A stretch of 64,000 bases of DNA from Cyclobacteriaceae bacterium (GCA_958296015.1 CATQIH010000049.1:1-64000), one strand, 5' to 3'. Positions 19,580 to 30,333 are shown, counted from the stretch's first letter. The notes: generated by a model not told the origin, from the letters alone. A program made the numbers and translations.

Positions 19580-20368
19580 TTATCGGCTTCGTATGTCCCT
19601 AATATCAGCCACATCAACAGGCAACTTGTTGCTTAGTGCTTTGTATCCATTAGCAGTGATCAAGAAATCGTCTTCCAGGCGGATGCCGCCAAAGTCTTTA
19701 TAAGATGCCACTTTATCATAACAGATGAATGCTGCATGTTTGTGGGTGCTTTGCCAATCGTAGATAAGCTCGGGAATCAGATAAATGCCCGGCTCTACAG
19801 TGATGACAAATCCAGCTTCCAGTGCTTTGCCCAGGCGCAGCGATCGTAAACCAAATTCCGTACTTTTAGGGCGTTCCGGTGTGTATCCCACATACTGTTC
19901 TCCCAGATTTTCCATATCGTATACATCCAGTCCCATCATATGCCCCAGCCCGATGTCTTTCAGCCCGTCCACCAGCGTTTCGCAGGCGAGTACATGAACA
20001 TCTTTGTACAAAGCTCCGGACTTTAATGATTTGATAGCTGTTCGATGGGCATTGAGCACGATCTCATATACTTCTTTTTGACGGGTATCAAACCTTGAAT
20101 CTATGGGAAAGGTACGAGTAAGATCGCTGGCGTAGCCCATGCTGGTTTCGGCTCCACAATCGCACAGCAACATCTGCCCTTCGGTAAGGGTATTGTCATA
20201 ATGGTGGTTGTACAGAATCTGCCCCCTGACAGTAACAATCGGAGCAAACGAAATATTCCCCTCGGAAGCCAAGGCGGCCTGATACAATCGCCCTAGCAGT
20301 TCTGCTTCCTTCATTCCTGCTTTGATCGCTTGTAGCCTTAATAGCGTAATACTCCTTCTACCCCACAT
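19580..20368 (-). pseudogene. M24 peptidase (Xaa-Pro aminopeptidase-like), catalytic-domain fragment
   Basis: The 262-residue frame encodes most of a pita-bread-fold M24 metallopeptidase domain (aminopeptidase P/proline dipeptidase type). Metal-binding segments are present: LCDCGAETSMGYASDLTRTFP (two Asp), GHMMGLDVYD (His), VEPGIYL (Glu) and GGIRLEDDFLI (Glu). The usual N-terminal creatinase-N domain is missing: sequence upstream of MWGRRSITLL does not match the family although that frame stays open a little further. It is therefore probably a recombination-truncated remnant. A truncated product could still fold, so loss of activity is inference. Confidence 0.75.
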
Positions 20369-20722
20369 AGCCAGTTGGCTTTCCGGTAAGCCAGAAGGTA
20401 TTGTTGCGCAGCCAGGTTTATCAGATATATTAAATTTATTTAATAAAAATATAAATAATAGAAGATATGTGGATTTACTGTTACTGGTTTTTTATGATAT
20501 GGAAGGATTTACCACCTTAATTTTTTAACTTGTATTTTGCTTACGATCCGATGTGTACGGACCAATTTTTAAGTAGCAAACATAGACAAGGATAAAAAAG
20601 TGAATATCTAAGTAGAAATTTATTTTAATATCTTGTTTTTGGATGGTGTAATGATAGGAAGACTGCACTTGCTATCAATCACGATATATAAAACTACATT
20701 TTTAACTTAACCATATTATACC
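20369..20722. other. Intergenic leader of the second SusC gene
   Basis: AT-rich stretch without a recognisable gene. It separates the divergently oriented M24 fragment and SusC gene and should contain the SusC promoter, but I could not single out a convincing TTG/TAnnTTTG pair. Confidence 0.5.
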
Positions 20723-23707
20723 ATGAAGAACAATTATCTGTGTAAAAGATGGGGCTACTACATGAGCCTCCTGGTTGTGGTCGGCAGCCTGACTTTTATT
20801 CACTACTCAGTAAGAGCAACAGCCATATCGTACTGGCAGGATCTGGCAGAAGTTCAGGTGAATGGCACCATTACCGATGAAGCCAACAATCCTTTGCCAG
20901 GCGTTTCTATTGCTGTGCAGGGCACCACTCGGGGCACTATTTCTGATGCGGATGGCCGCTATAGTTTGCAGGTTCCTACCTTCGAGTCAGTACTGGTTTT
21001 TTCTTACGTAGGTTATAAGCGTAAAGAAGTGACAACAGGTTCTTCCTCGCAAACCATCGATGTGCAACTAGAAGAAGATACAGGGTTGTTACAGGAACTC
21101 GTAGTGACTGGCTATAGCAAGCAGAAAAGAGAAAACTTAACAGGTTCGGTGGCAACCGTGAGTGCTGAGAAACTCACAGACGTCACCACACCCAATGTTG
21201 GTAACTTATTGCAGGGAAAAGTATCAGGCGTCAATGTTACCCAGAATACCGGCAGGCCAGGTGCGTTGCCTACCATCCGAATCCGGGGCAGAAACTCTAT
21301 CAACTCTTCGGCAGAACCGCTGTGGGTAGTTGATGGGGTGATCGTGGCAGGTGTGCCTACCCTGAATCCTCAGGATATTGCCTCCGTATCCGTTCTTAAA
21401 GATGCTTCAGCCGCCGCCTTGTATGGCTCACGCGGAGCCAATGGCGTAGTGGTAGTCACTACCAAAGCCGGAGAGTCTGGCACCAGTACTGTCAATGTTT
21501 CTGCCAGGACTGGTGTGTCTATCTTAACGATGGGGAATTTTGATGTGATGAACAGCAACCAACTTTATGATTATTATCAGGGGTTCGGTAATCCGGATGC
21601 TATTCCCAACTGGTATACGAATGATCTGCTCAATACCAATACTGATTGGTTTAAACTGGGTACACAACCCGCACTTACCCAGGACTATAATCTTTCTTTC
21701 GGAGGCGGTAATGAGAACATGAAAGTTTATATGGCGGGCAATTATTACAACGAAGAGGGTACGGTTAAAGGATATGACTATGATCGGTTCACTGGCAGGA
21801 TCAACTTGGAGTATAATGTCAACAGTTGGTTGATGCTGAAGCCGAAAATCATGGCAAGCTACACTTCTGTTAACGATCAGCAACACGAGCTGTACGATAT
21901 GTACCGTAACCTTCCCTGGGATTATCCTTTCAATAAAGAGGGTCAGCCAATCAATCCTTACAATCCTGGAGTGAACTGGTACAGTCGTGATCAGAACAAT
22001 TACTATTATGATCTACAGTGGAACTACAACACTACCAGCGAACTCCAACTCATGACCAATCTGGACTTTCAGATAGATCTGACCAAAGATTTGTCTTTTA
22101 TTTCTACAAATAATGTTACCTATGGCAACAAAGATTCACTAAACTATCAGGACCCTCGGTCAATTTCCGGTGAGGCAGATCAGGGGCGTATTGCTAACGG
22201 AGAGAACCGCAGAATTACCCGGTTCACCAACCAGATGTTGAATTATCAGAAAAGTTTTGGGAATCATCAAATCAACGCATTGGCAGCTTATGAATTCAAT
22301 GATTACCACTATAACAACGTTTTTGCACAGGGAAAAGGTGTGGTACCTGGTACGCAAGTGCTGAATGCTACCTCTGAAGCTGTGCAAACCCAGGGAACAT
22401 TAAACGAATATGCGTTTCAATCCGTGCTGTTCAATGCCAACTATGCTTTTGCCGAACGGTATTCTCTTCAATTCTCTTTCCGTAGAGATGGAGCTTCCCG
22501 TTTTGGTTTGGAAAAGCAGTATGGAAACTTTTACTCTATTGGTGGTGCCTGGAATATACATAACGAAGCCTTTTTTAACGCCAGTGCTTTCACATATCTC
22601 AGGCTTAAAGGAAGCTATGGAGGCTTAGGCAATACGCCTGATGCGTACTATCCACAGTATGAAACGTATCGGTTGGATATCATGTACAATGGTCGGCCCG
22701 CTATCTTCCCCAATACTTTAGGCAACAACAATCTGACCTGGGAAAAAACTTATGAAACTAATTTGGCTATTGAGGCTGGTTTGTTCGACCGGCTGGATAT
22801 CATCGTGGAAGCTTACAATAAGAATACAACTGACCTGTTGCATTATGTGCCTTTGCCGGATGTATCGGGCTTCTCAGGCTTTTGGGATAACATAGGTGGT
22901 GTGAAAAATACCGGAATTGAAGTAAGTCTGGGGAGTGATATATTAAAAACCGATAACCTCAATTGGAGACTGGATGTAAACCTGGGAGCCAACCGCAACC
23001 GGATTACCAACTTGTATGAAGGCAGTTCTCAGATCAACGGCAACAAGATCATTGAAGTGGGAGAAAACGTCGATACCTGGTACTTGCAACAGTGGGTTGG
23101 CGTGAATCCGGCAGATGGTACACCTCAGTGGAATATCGTAGACCCAGAGACGCAGGAAGTGACCCTGACCAGCAACTATGCACAAGCCACTTTGCAGAAA
23201 GTAGGCAACGCTACACCGGATTTCTATGGAGGGATCAATTCCTTGATACAATATAAAGGCATATCGCTGAGTGCCAACTTTGGCTTCTCTAAAGGAGCAC
23301 AGGTGTATAATGCTGCCCGCGAAACTTACGACAGCGACGGTGCTTATCCCACCTACAATCAGATGAATTTGCAGGATGGATGGAGCCGTTGGAAGGCACC
23401 GGGCGATCAGGCAACGCACCCTCAGCTTATTTATGGCGGCAACAGTAATTCGCACAAGCCTTCTTCGCGCTTTCTGGAAGATGCCAGCTACTTGCGCCTG
23501 AGAAACGTCAGACTTGGATACGCACTGCCAACTGCATTGCTAAGCCAGCTCCCTGTCAAAAATCTGGATATATACCTATCTTCTGACAATCTGTTTACGC
23601 TGACCAAATTCTCTGGTCTGGATCCGGAAGCAGCCATCAATGGTAATACCAATACGTTGTATCCGATGCCCCGCCGATTTTTGGTAGGCTTAAACTTTTC
23701 ATTCTGA
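20723..23707 (+). CDS. SusC/RagA-type TonB-linked outer membrane receptor
   Basis: Intact 994-residue SusC-like transporter. The N-terminus has a hydrophobic signal (SLLVVVGSLTFIHYSV). It is followed by a carboxypeptidase-regulatory-like domain (VNGTITDEANNPLPGVSI), the TonB-box region LQELVVTGYSKQKRENLTG, a plug domain (LLQGKVSGVNVTQNTGRPG, SVLKDASAAALYGSRGANG) and a barrel ending GLNFSF. The SusD gene starts 14 bp downstream and a GH109-like gene follows, so this is a small polysaccharide-utilisation-type locus. The substrate may be an N-acetylgalactosamine-containing glycan if the GH109 call is right. Confidence 0.95.
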   Translation: MKNNYLCKRWGYYMSLLVVVGSLTFIHYSVRATAISYWQDLAEVQVNGTITDEANNPLPGVSIAVQGTTRGTISDADGRYSLQVPTFESVLVFSYVGYKRKEVTTGSSSQTIDVQLEEDTGLLQELVVTGYSKQKRENLTGSVATVSAEKLTDVTTPNVGNLLQGKVSGVNVTQNTGRPGALPTIRIRGRNSINSSAEPLWVVDGVIVAGVPTLNPQDIASVSVLKDASAAALYGSRGANGVVVVTTKAGESGTSTVNVSARTGVSILTMGNFDVMNSNQLYDYYQGFGNPDAIPNWYTNDLLNTNTDWFKLGTQPALTQDYNLSFGGGNENMKVYMAGNYYNEEGTVKGYDYDRFTGRINLEYNVNSWLMLKPKIMASYTSVNDQQHELYDMYRNLPWDYPFNKEGQPINPYNPGVNWYSRDQNNYYYDLQWNYNTTSELQLMTNLDFQIDLTKDLSFISTNNVTYGNKDSLNYQDPRSISGEADQGRIANGENRRITRFTNQMLNYQKSFGNHQINALAAYEFNDYHYNNVFAQGKGVVPGTQVLNATSEAVQTQGTLNEYAFQSVLFNANYAFAERYSLQFSFRRDGASRFGLEKQYGNFYSIGGAWNIHNEAFFNASAFTYLRLKGSYGGLGNTPDAYYPQYETYRLDIMYNGRPAIFPNTLGNNNLTWEKTYETNLAIEAGLFDRLDIIVEAYNKNTTDLLHYVPLPDVSGFSGFWDNIGGVKNTGIEVSLGSDILKTDNLNWRLDVNLGANRNRITNLYEGSSQINGNKIIEVGENVDTWYLQQWVGVNPADGTPQWNIVDPETQEVTLTSNYAQATLQKVGNATPDFYGGINSLIQYKGISLSANFGFSKGAQVYNAARETYDSDGAYPTYNQMNLQDGWSRWKAPGDQATHPQLIYGGNSNSHKPSSRFLEDASYLRLRNVRLGYALPTALLSQLPVKNLDIYLSSDNLFTLTKFSGLDPEAAINGNTNTLYPMPRRFLVGLNFSF

Positions 23708-23721
23708 CACACGACAAAAAT

Positions 23722-25370
23722 TTGACAAAAATGAAGATATTATCTAAAATAACAATGGCTATTTTCCTGCTTGGTATTGTAGCCTGTGAAGTAGAACGCT
23801 ATCCGTACGACAGCATTGTAGCGGACAAACTGGACGAGTCGGGAGCTGGTATTGAAGCAGCCACCTTAGGCAACTATGCCATGCTTAAAAGCTGGACTGA
23901 CAACTGGTACCGCCTTGTTGAGTATCCAGGGGACAATGTGGCTTTGAGTGGCACAACATCAGATGCTTTGTTTTTCAACTACAATTATCAGCACATCCCC
24001 AACAACTACCGGGTGGCTACTTATTGGCAAAATTCTTATCAGGTCATTGTAGGCACCAACAAAATCTTTGATACATTTGAAGAGGGCGTATCCGAAGAAA
24101 ATGATCAGCTGTTGGGTGAGAACTATTACCTGCGGGCCATGACGTATTTCTACCTGACCAACATTTTTGGGAGACCTTATACCCAGAATCCGGCCAGCCT
24201 GGCTGTTCCGCTAAAACTGGATGCCGATGCCAAAGTATTTCCTGAAAGAGCTACCGTAGAGGCTGTTTACCAGCAAATTGAAGCGGATTTACTCAAAGCA
24301 GAAACACTGATGTCCAGCTTTAAAGAGAACGTATACGCATCTCCGGAAGCTGCCCAGGCATTGCTTTCCAGGGTATATCTGTATATGGAAGACAACCAGC
24401 AGGCTTTGGCGTATGCCGACAAGGTGCTTGCCTCTACGAATGTATCTTTACTGCCTACCGAAACATTGGCCAGCTATCCTACAATCGTGCCTGAAAGCAA
24501 CGATGAGACTATTTTCGCCATCAAGTTCGTCAAAGATGCTGATAACCTGGAATGGTCGAGCATAGGTTCCATGTTTGCCAATATCCAGGGAGTTGGCTGG
24601 GGAGAAATGTATGCTTCTCAGCCTTATCTGGACCTGGTGCGTCAGTACCCAAGCGATCAGCGAAACGGATTTATTGACCCGGTGTATCTGCTTAATGATG
24701 CGGGCGAAAAGACGCTGTGGGCATTGTACGTAGACAACAAATATCAGTATGAATGGCTACCAGTAGAGGGAGCACCAGGCCAGTATACCTATACAGATGC
24801 CAATGGAAACATACAAAAGCTTGGCATTACTATGGCAGCAGATGATACAACCTACACAATCAAGCTGGCAGATAACACCCGGCAGGAGGTTGAGTTAGAA
24901 TACCGGATGGCCGACAGAAACGGGTATCCCAAGTATTACATTACCAAATGCTCGGGCAGGAAGGACAGGCGCAGCTTTGGTCACCGGTTATTTCCAGGCT
25001 GGCAGAGATGTACCTCAACCGTGCCGAAGCAAATGCAAAGTTAGGCAATGACGCTGATGCTTTGGCAGACGTAAACATGATCCGCACACGGGCAGGTATA
25101 CCCGACGCAGGGTTGTATACTACGGATAACCTGGGGGATATGAGCGTGCTGGATGTGGTATTGCAGGAAAGAAGGCTGGAACTGGCTTTTGAAGGACATC
25201 GTAAATTTGATGTTTATCGAAACAAGCAAGATATGAATCGCCGCTACCCAGGTACTCACCTTGTTGGTACTAATCCATATCTTGAAATTAGCTGGCAAGA
25301 TGATCGTGTGGTGGAATATATCCCGCAAAATCAGCTTCTGATTCAGAATAATTTAACCCAGAATCCATAA
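23722..25370 (+). pseudogene. SusD/RagB-like lipoprotein with a -1 frameshift
   Basis: Surface glycan-binding lipoprotein partner of the upstream SusC. The first frame (23722-25044) begins MTKMKILSKITMAIFLL with lipobox GIVAC (Cys about residue 22) and reads through SusD TPR helices (ENYYLRAMTYFYLTNIFGRPY). At about 24957 the normal sequence continues in the frame of 24948-25370 (GQEGQAQLWSPVISRLAEMYLNRAEA, of which AEMYLNRAEA is the clearest SusD signature, then LQERRLELAFEGHRKFD). The change fits loss of one base in GGCAGG. Joined, the protein would be about 548 residues, a normal SusD length. Everything else is intact, so either a very recent mutation or a sequence error is plausible. Confidence 0.88.
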
Positions 25371-25489
25371 TTTTAATTACTTTGTCTCGCCTGGGTTTAT
25401 GCCGGGGTCTTCCGGATAGCCTGGGTGAGAATTTGATGAAAAGTAACCGATACATTGAACGCTAATATTCAAACATAAATATTCAAAAG

Positions 25490-26839
25490 ATGAACCGAAG
25501 AAATTTTGTCAGAAGCTCCGTTGCTTCAGGAATAGGTCTTTCCATGCTTTCTGTGCCGAACCTTGTTTTCGGTAAAGATGACCGAAAGGTCAATTTAGGC
25601 TTCATTGGGGTAGGTATGCGGGGCAGAAACCATGTGCGTGTAGCGGGTGCCAGGCCCGATGTGGTTATCAAAGCCATCTGCGATATTGATCCCAACTCTA
25701 TTCAGGAAGCTCAGAAAGTACTTAAAGAAGTAGGCCAGACCAATGTTGCCACCTATACCCAGGGTGAAGATGATTACCTGAGAATGCTGGAACGTGATGA
25801 TATTGATGCAGTGATCATTGCAACACCCTGGCTATGGCATACCCGCATGGCCTTAGCCTCTATGAAAGCTGGAAAATTTACCGGCGTGGAAGTGTCGGCA
25901 GCCAATACTATGGAAGAATGCTGGGATCTGGTGGATGTGCATGAAGCCACCAAAACGCCATTGATGATCCTGGAAAATGTATGTTACCGCCGTGATGTGA
26001 TGGCGGTGCTCAACATGGTACGGGATGGCCTTTTTGGTGAACTCGTTCATTTGGAATGCGGTTACCAGCACGATCTGCGTAATGTCAAGTTCAACGATGG
26101 CAAGTCTGCCTATGGCAAAGGTGTGAAGTTTGGTGAGGAAGGATTTTCAGAAGCCAGATGGCGCACCGAATACTCCATACACCGCAATGGCGATATGTAT
26201 CCCACCCACGGTATCGGACCGGTAGCACATATGGTCAATATCAATCGGGGCAATCGTTTTGATACCATCACCTCGGTGGCTTCCAAAGCCAGAGGACTAC
26301 ACAAATACATTGTAGATCAGGTAGGCGAAGACCATCCCAATGCTGATGTAGCGTTCAGAATGGGCGATGTGATTACTTCTCTGATCAAGACAGTGAACGG
26401 TGAAACCATCATGGTACAGCACGATACCAACCTGCCGCGTCCTTACTCTCTAGGATTTAGAGTACAAGGTACGGAAGGTATCTGGATGGATCTGAACCAG
26501 TCTATCATGATTGAAGGCGTTACCTCGCCGCCGGATGAGTGGCAAAAGGATACGGAGTTGATGGAAAAATACGACCATCCTTTGTGGAAGAAATACGGAG
26601 AAAAGGCGACCGGTGCCGGGCACGGTGGCATGGACTTCTTCCTAATCCAGGCTTTTGTAGAAGCTGTAAAAAACAATGAACCTGCTCCCATCGATGCCTA
26701 TGATGCAGCCACCTGGAGTTCTATCACGCCACTTTCCGAACAGTCTATTGCTTTGGGTGGAGAGACGATGCAGTTCCCGGATTTCACCAGAGGAAGATGG
26801 ATGAACAGTAAGCCACAATTCGCCCTCAGCAACGCTTGA
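25490..26839 (+). CDS. Exported Gfo/Idh/MocA protein, GH109-like
   Basis: NAD(P)-dependent oxidoreductase fold of 449 residues with a twin-arginine-like leader (MNRRNFVRSSVASG). The Rossmann motif GFIGVGMRGRNH starts near residue 37. The segment GDMYPTHGIGPVAHMVNINRGNR closely resembles the signature of glycoside hydrolase family 109, whose members cleave alpha-N-acetylgalactosaminides through a bound NAD+ redox cycle (the shorter part YPTHGIGPVA is the diagnostic stretch). EVSAANT replaces the EKP motif common in ordinary family members, again as in GH109. It follows SusC and SusD by 119 bp in the same direction. Predicted role: periplasmic glycosidase for the glycan taken up by this locus. 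Other exported Gfo/Idh/MocA enzymes are the alternative. Confidence 0.82.
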   Translation: MNRRNFVRSSVASGIGLSMLSVPNLVFGKDDRKVNLGFIGVGMRGRNHVRVAGARPDVVIKAICDIDPNSIQEAQKVLKEVGQTNVATYTQGEDDYLRMLERDDIDAVIIATPWLWHTRMALASMKAGKFTGVEVSAANTMEECWDLVDVHEATKTPLMILENVCYRRDVMAVLNMVRDGLFGELVHLECGYQHDLRNVKFNDGKSAYGKGVKFGEEGFSEARWRTEYSIHRNGDMYPTHGIGPVAHMVNINRGNRFDTITSVASKARGLHKYIVDQVGEDHPNADVAFRMGDVITSLIKTVNGETIMVQHDTNLPRPYSLGFRVQGTEGIWMDLNQSIMIEGVTSPPDEWQKDTELMEKYDHPLWKKYGEKATGAGHGGMDFFLIQAFVEAVKNNEPAPIDAYDAATWSSITPLSEQSIALGGETMQFPDFTRGRWMNSKPQFALSNA

Positions 26840-26922
26840 AACTAAGTATCAGAAGGTGGAATGCATATGAAGCGTAGTGCTTTAAGAGGTGGTAAATACT
26901 TTATATCTGTCAATGCCACTGT

Positions 26923-26955
26923 TCGGTTTTGTACAGCTAATGATCGGTTTTGAAC
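26923..26955. promoter_or_regulatory. Two 13-bp direct repeats spaced 20 bp upstream of the PadR gene
   Basis: TCGGTTTTGTACA (26923-26935) and TCGGTTTTGAACA (26943-26955) differ at one base and start 20 bp apart, so they lie on the same helical face. They are about 85-115 bp ahead of the PadR start and may bind a regulator. Function is inferred from position only. Confidence 0.4.
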
Positions 26956-26970
26956 ACCCTTGAGATAACA

Positions 26971-26989
26971 TAATGGCCAAAATAGCCAT
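26971..26989. promoter_or_regulatory. Inverted repeat AATGGC-N7-GCCATT upstream of the PadR gene
   Basis: Perfect 6-bp arms at 26971-26976 and 26984-26989, about 50 bp upstream of the chosen PadR start. PadR proteins are dimers and usually repress their own operon through a dyad like this. This is a candidate operator only. Confidence 0.3.
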
Positions 26990-27039
26990 TAGGAGCATTG
27001 GCCACTTCTTTGCGTTTATTAGACATATACGAAACAAAC

Positions 27040-27378
27040 ATGAAAGGAACCCATCTTGGTGAATTTGAAGAACTGGTGTTACTTACCGTTGGTATTCTGT
27101 ATAATGATGCCTATGGCCTGGCCATTACCGATGAAATAGAGCAGCGCACGGGTCGGACGGTCACCATCAGTTCCGTACACAAAGCACTGATGCGGATGGA
27201 GCAAAAAGGCTTTTTACACTCCTATATGGGCGGTGCTACCGAAGAACGGGGTGGCCGGAAGAAACGCTTGTTTACGATCACCAACTCCGGTAAAGAAGCA
27301 CTGCGGGAAGCTTATACTATGCGCAATGCACTCTGGCAGGCAATTCCTACAATAGTGTGGGATAAAGGAAGTATATAA
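27040..27378 (+). CDS. PadR-family transcriptional regulator
   Basis: Winged-helix regulator of 112 residues when started at ATG 27040 (MKGTHLGEFEELVLLTVGIL); the frame extends upstream to 26998 but without family sequence. The wHTH shows YGLAITDEIEQRTGRTVTISSVHKALMRMEQKGFL and the wing EERGGRKKRLFTITNSGKEAL (only the pattern GGRKKR.F.IT..GKEAL is diagnostic). It ends 3 bp before an FtsX-type permease gene. This PadR-permease pairing is common in Cytophagales, where the regulator presumably controls the permease operon. Confidence 0.9.
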   Translation: MKGTHLGEFEELVLLTVGILYNDAYGLAITDEIEQRTGRTVTISSVHKALMRMEQKGFLHSYMGGATEERGGRKKRLFTITNSGKEALREAYTMRNALWQAIPTIVWDKGSI

Positions 27379-27381
27379 GAA

Positions 27382-29166
27382 ATGCATCAATCGCCAAGAT
27401 ATCGTCCTGTACCACCGAAATGGGCCACCCGCTTCCTGCGCTGGTACTGCCATGCGGATTTAGTAGATAAGGTAGAAGGTGATTTGTACGAGCTATTTCA
27501 ACGCAGAGTAGAAACGCAAAGCTTATGGAAAGCGAAAGCGTTTTATTGGCTCAATGTGTTGATGTTTTTACACCCGTATTATATTGGAAAGAGAAAAAAG
27601 AATTACACGACAAACCATACGGCTATGTTTAAAAACCATTTTAAAGTTGCCCTTCGGAATCTTCTAAATAAGAAAGTTTACGCTACAATCAATATCTTGG
27701 GATTATCCATAGGCATTGCCTGTTGCCTACTTCCCATGGTGGATTTGCTACAGAAAAGTGCATTCAGCGACCCTTCTACAGGCTGGGGCTGGACCAACTT
27801 CATTACCTATGTTCAACTCTATGAAAACGCTGATCTGGCAACCGTTGCGCAAAAGTTCACCAAGATAGTAGTGCGAAACAGGGAGGAGGAATGGCGGCAA
27901 ACCAACACAACCGGTCACGTCAATGTCCAGCCTCTGCAAGATGTTCACCTCAATGCGGATCTGGCTGCTCCAAGAGAGGTCACTGGCAACTACCAGACGG
28001 TGTATTTCTTCTCTGTCATCGGTCTGGTCATACTGCTTATTGCCCTGGTTAATTATACCAATCTTACGACAGCCCGTGCTTTTGATCGGGCGAGAGAGGT
28101 CGGTGTCCGCAAGGTCGTAGGTGCCAGGCGGGGGCAGCTTATGATGCAGTTTCTGACAGAATCTGCTCTTGTTATTCTGATAGCTTTTGCGCTGGCTGTA
28201 GCTATTGCCGATGTGTTTAGACCTGCATTGAACAAGTTAACCGGATTAACCATGATTAATGTGCTATGGATGAATTCGAGTTTCTGGGCATCTTTGTTGG
28301 CTTCACTATGCCTGACCACCCTGCTTGCCGGGCTGTATCCGGCTTTTGTGCTGTCTTCGTTTCAGCCTGTCGTCGTACTCAAAGGAAGAGTTAGCAAAAC
28401 AGCTATGAGCAACTGGTTGCGGCGTGGGCTGGTGGTATTTCAGTTTACAGCTTCTATTGCATTGCTTATTGGTATCACAGTTTTATACACTCAGATCAGC
28501 CACATGCGCAATAGGGAGCTTGGTATGAACCTGGAGCAGATTCTTACGGTAGATGCCCCCCGCGTACTTCCGGAAGGTATTGATCATGTGAGTGCAGTGG
28601 AGACATTTACCCAGGAATTGAGCCGACTTTCTGCCGTGGGGCAGATCGCTACCTCAGCAGCGGTTCCAGGCAAAGGGTTTAACTATTATACCAACGATGT
28701 CCGAAAGGCAGCAGCAGACCCTTCTACCAGCGTTGCCGGAGTCGTCACTAACATTGACACCAGCTTTGCTGCGCTTTACGGTATGAAACTGGTTGCTGGC
28801 AACGGATTTAAAAACATGACAGCCCCGCCAGAAGGAGAGCCTCATCCTGTTATTATCAATGAGACCGCTGCCTTTGCGCTCGGTTTTGTTATCCCAGAAG
28901 ATGCTATCAACCAAGAGGTAGATATAGAAGATAACCCGGCCAAAAACTTTGTGGGTACCATTGCGCTGTCGTTCCTGCTGGCTAGCCCCCTTGACTGGTA
29001 TATCATGAACCAATGGCTACAAGATTTCGCCTATCGGATACATGTTGAATGGTGGATGTTTGCGATTTCTGGGACTTTAGTGCTGCTAATAGCTCTAATA
29101 ACTGTCAGCTTCCAATCCATCAAAGCCGCGCTGGCCAACCCGGTAGATTCGCTGCGGAATGAATAA
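27382..29166 (+). pseudogene. FtsX/MacB-type ABC permease with internal deletions
   Basis: Inner-membrane ABC permease of the MacB/FtsX class. It has a cytoplasmic N-terminal prefix domain (PPKWATRFLRWYCHADLVDKVEGDLYELF), typical when paired with PadR (the core WYC....DKVEGDLYELF is what I rely on). It then has the first membrane helix, FKVALRNLLNKKVYATINILGLSIGIACCL. Two jumps indicate in-frame deletions: most of the first periplasmic domain is missing after IACCL, and near 28955 the text passes from the second periplasmic domain (DNPAKNFVG) straight to the final helices (FLLASPLDWYIMNQWLQDFAY), skipping the KE.G.RKVLGA region of the second permease repeat. The frame remains open at 594 residues versus about 800-900 expected. 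Probably a non-functional paralogue. Confidence 0.75.
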
Positions 29167-29403
29167 GGCAACCGTAAAAAGCAGTAGTTTTTGTCTGTCT
29201 ATACCTGTATATGTACATTTTAAATCTGTAGACACTAAAAGGTTATTTTCAAAAGCAAATATACAAACGCGCAATAACTTTAGTTATGTTAAACAGTAAT
29301 AAACATTTTTTATTAAGCCTGAATCCATTGCTTTAAGTGATACGGATAAAATAAAGTAACGAAGTTTCAGTTATCTTTGATTTGAATTAACAAAGGTAAA
29401 ATA

Positions 29404-30333
29404 ATGGTAAGATACAACCAAACTACTGAGCAGATGATGCTACGCTTCTACAGCGGCTTGCAAGAGAGAGGATGTCGTCACTACGCTGCACAAGAAGTAG
29501 AGAAGCTAGGCTATGGGGGGGGCAAGAGCTACATTAGTTGGCTGCTGAACATTAGCCCTAAGACGATTCGCAAAGGAAAAATTGAACTGCCAGAGGTTGA
29601 CTTATATGCTCAGATTCCCGTGGGCAAACAACGACGTGATGGGGGTGGGCGGAAAAAATTTTGTTCAACATTTTGAGGTAGGTGAGTCGCTAAGTGCCTT
29701 TATTACTTGGCATCGGGCGGGCAGCCCCACCGATGAGAGCATTTACTGGCTTCATTTGAAGCCCAGAGAGATTGCCCAAGGCTTTGCGCGGCGACATAAT
29801 ATCGTAATTAGCTATGATATACAGCGCAACGAAGCTTATTTATCCATTGGTACCAATCATGGAACGGCTAATTTTATTGCCGACAACCTCTTGTGGTGGT
29901 GGGGGCCACCCCGTGGGATTACTTTGGTATTCACCATTCCCCCGAAGCACAAACTATACTGATTCTCTGCGATGCGGGCGGGGCTAATAGCTACCGCCAC
30001 TACGCCTTCAAAAAGCAGATGCTCTGCCTCTCTCAACAGATAGGTATATACTTTGTTCATCTGCCACTATCCCCCCTATGCTTCCAAACATACCCCATTG
30101 AACATCGCCCCTTCCCTCATTTGCATCGGGCAATGAAGGGCGTAGTGTTTTCAGATTATCAACTCGTCAAGAAACTCATAGAGAAAACCGCCACCACTGG
30201 TTTGAAGGTAGAAGTCAGGATTAACGAGCAATACTATTCTACCAGCATCAAAACTACCCCACAAGAAGTAAATTTTCAACGCATTCAACCTCACCCGGTA
30301 GTACCGCAACTATCTTACAGAATATGTGCTTAG
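29404..30333 (+). pseudogene. ISAzo13-family transposase remnant
   Basis: Three overlapping frames together cover an ISAzo13-type transposase. Frame one (29404-29676) has the N-terminal helix-turn-helix part (GGGKSYISWLLNISPKTIRKG) and KQRRDGGGRKKF. Frame two (29582-29962) has NHGTANFIADNLLWWW. Frame three (29893-30333) has the catalytic-core segment ILILCDAGGANSYRHYAFKK, IEHRPFPH and the terminal TTTGLKVEVRINEQYY. Shifts occur near 29650 and 29940 and internal sequence is missing, including the DSRSA-type region, so the element is dead. Element ends and target duplications were not identified. A TATCTTTG box (about 29372) precedes it. Confidence 0.8.
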
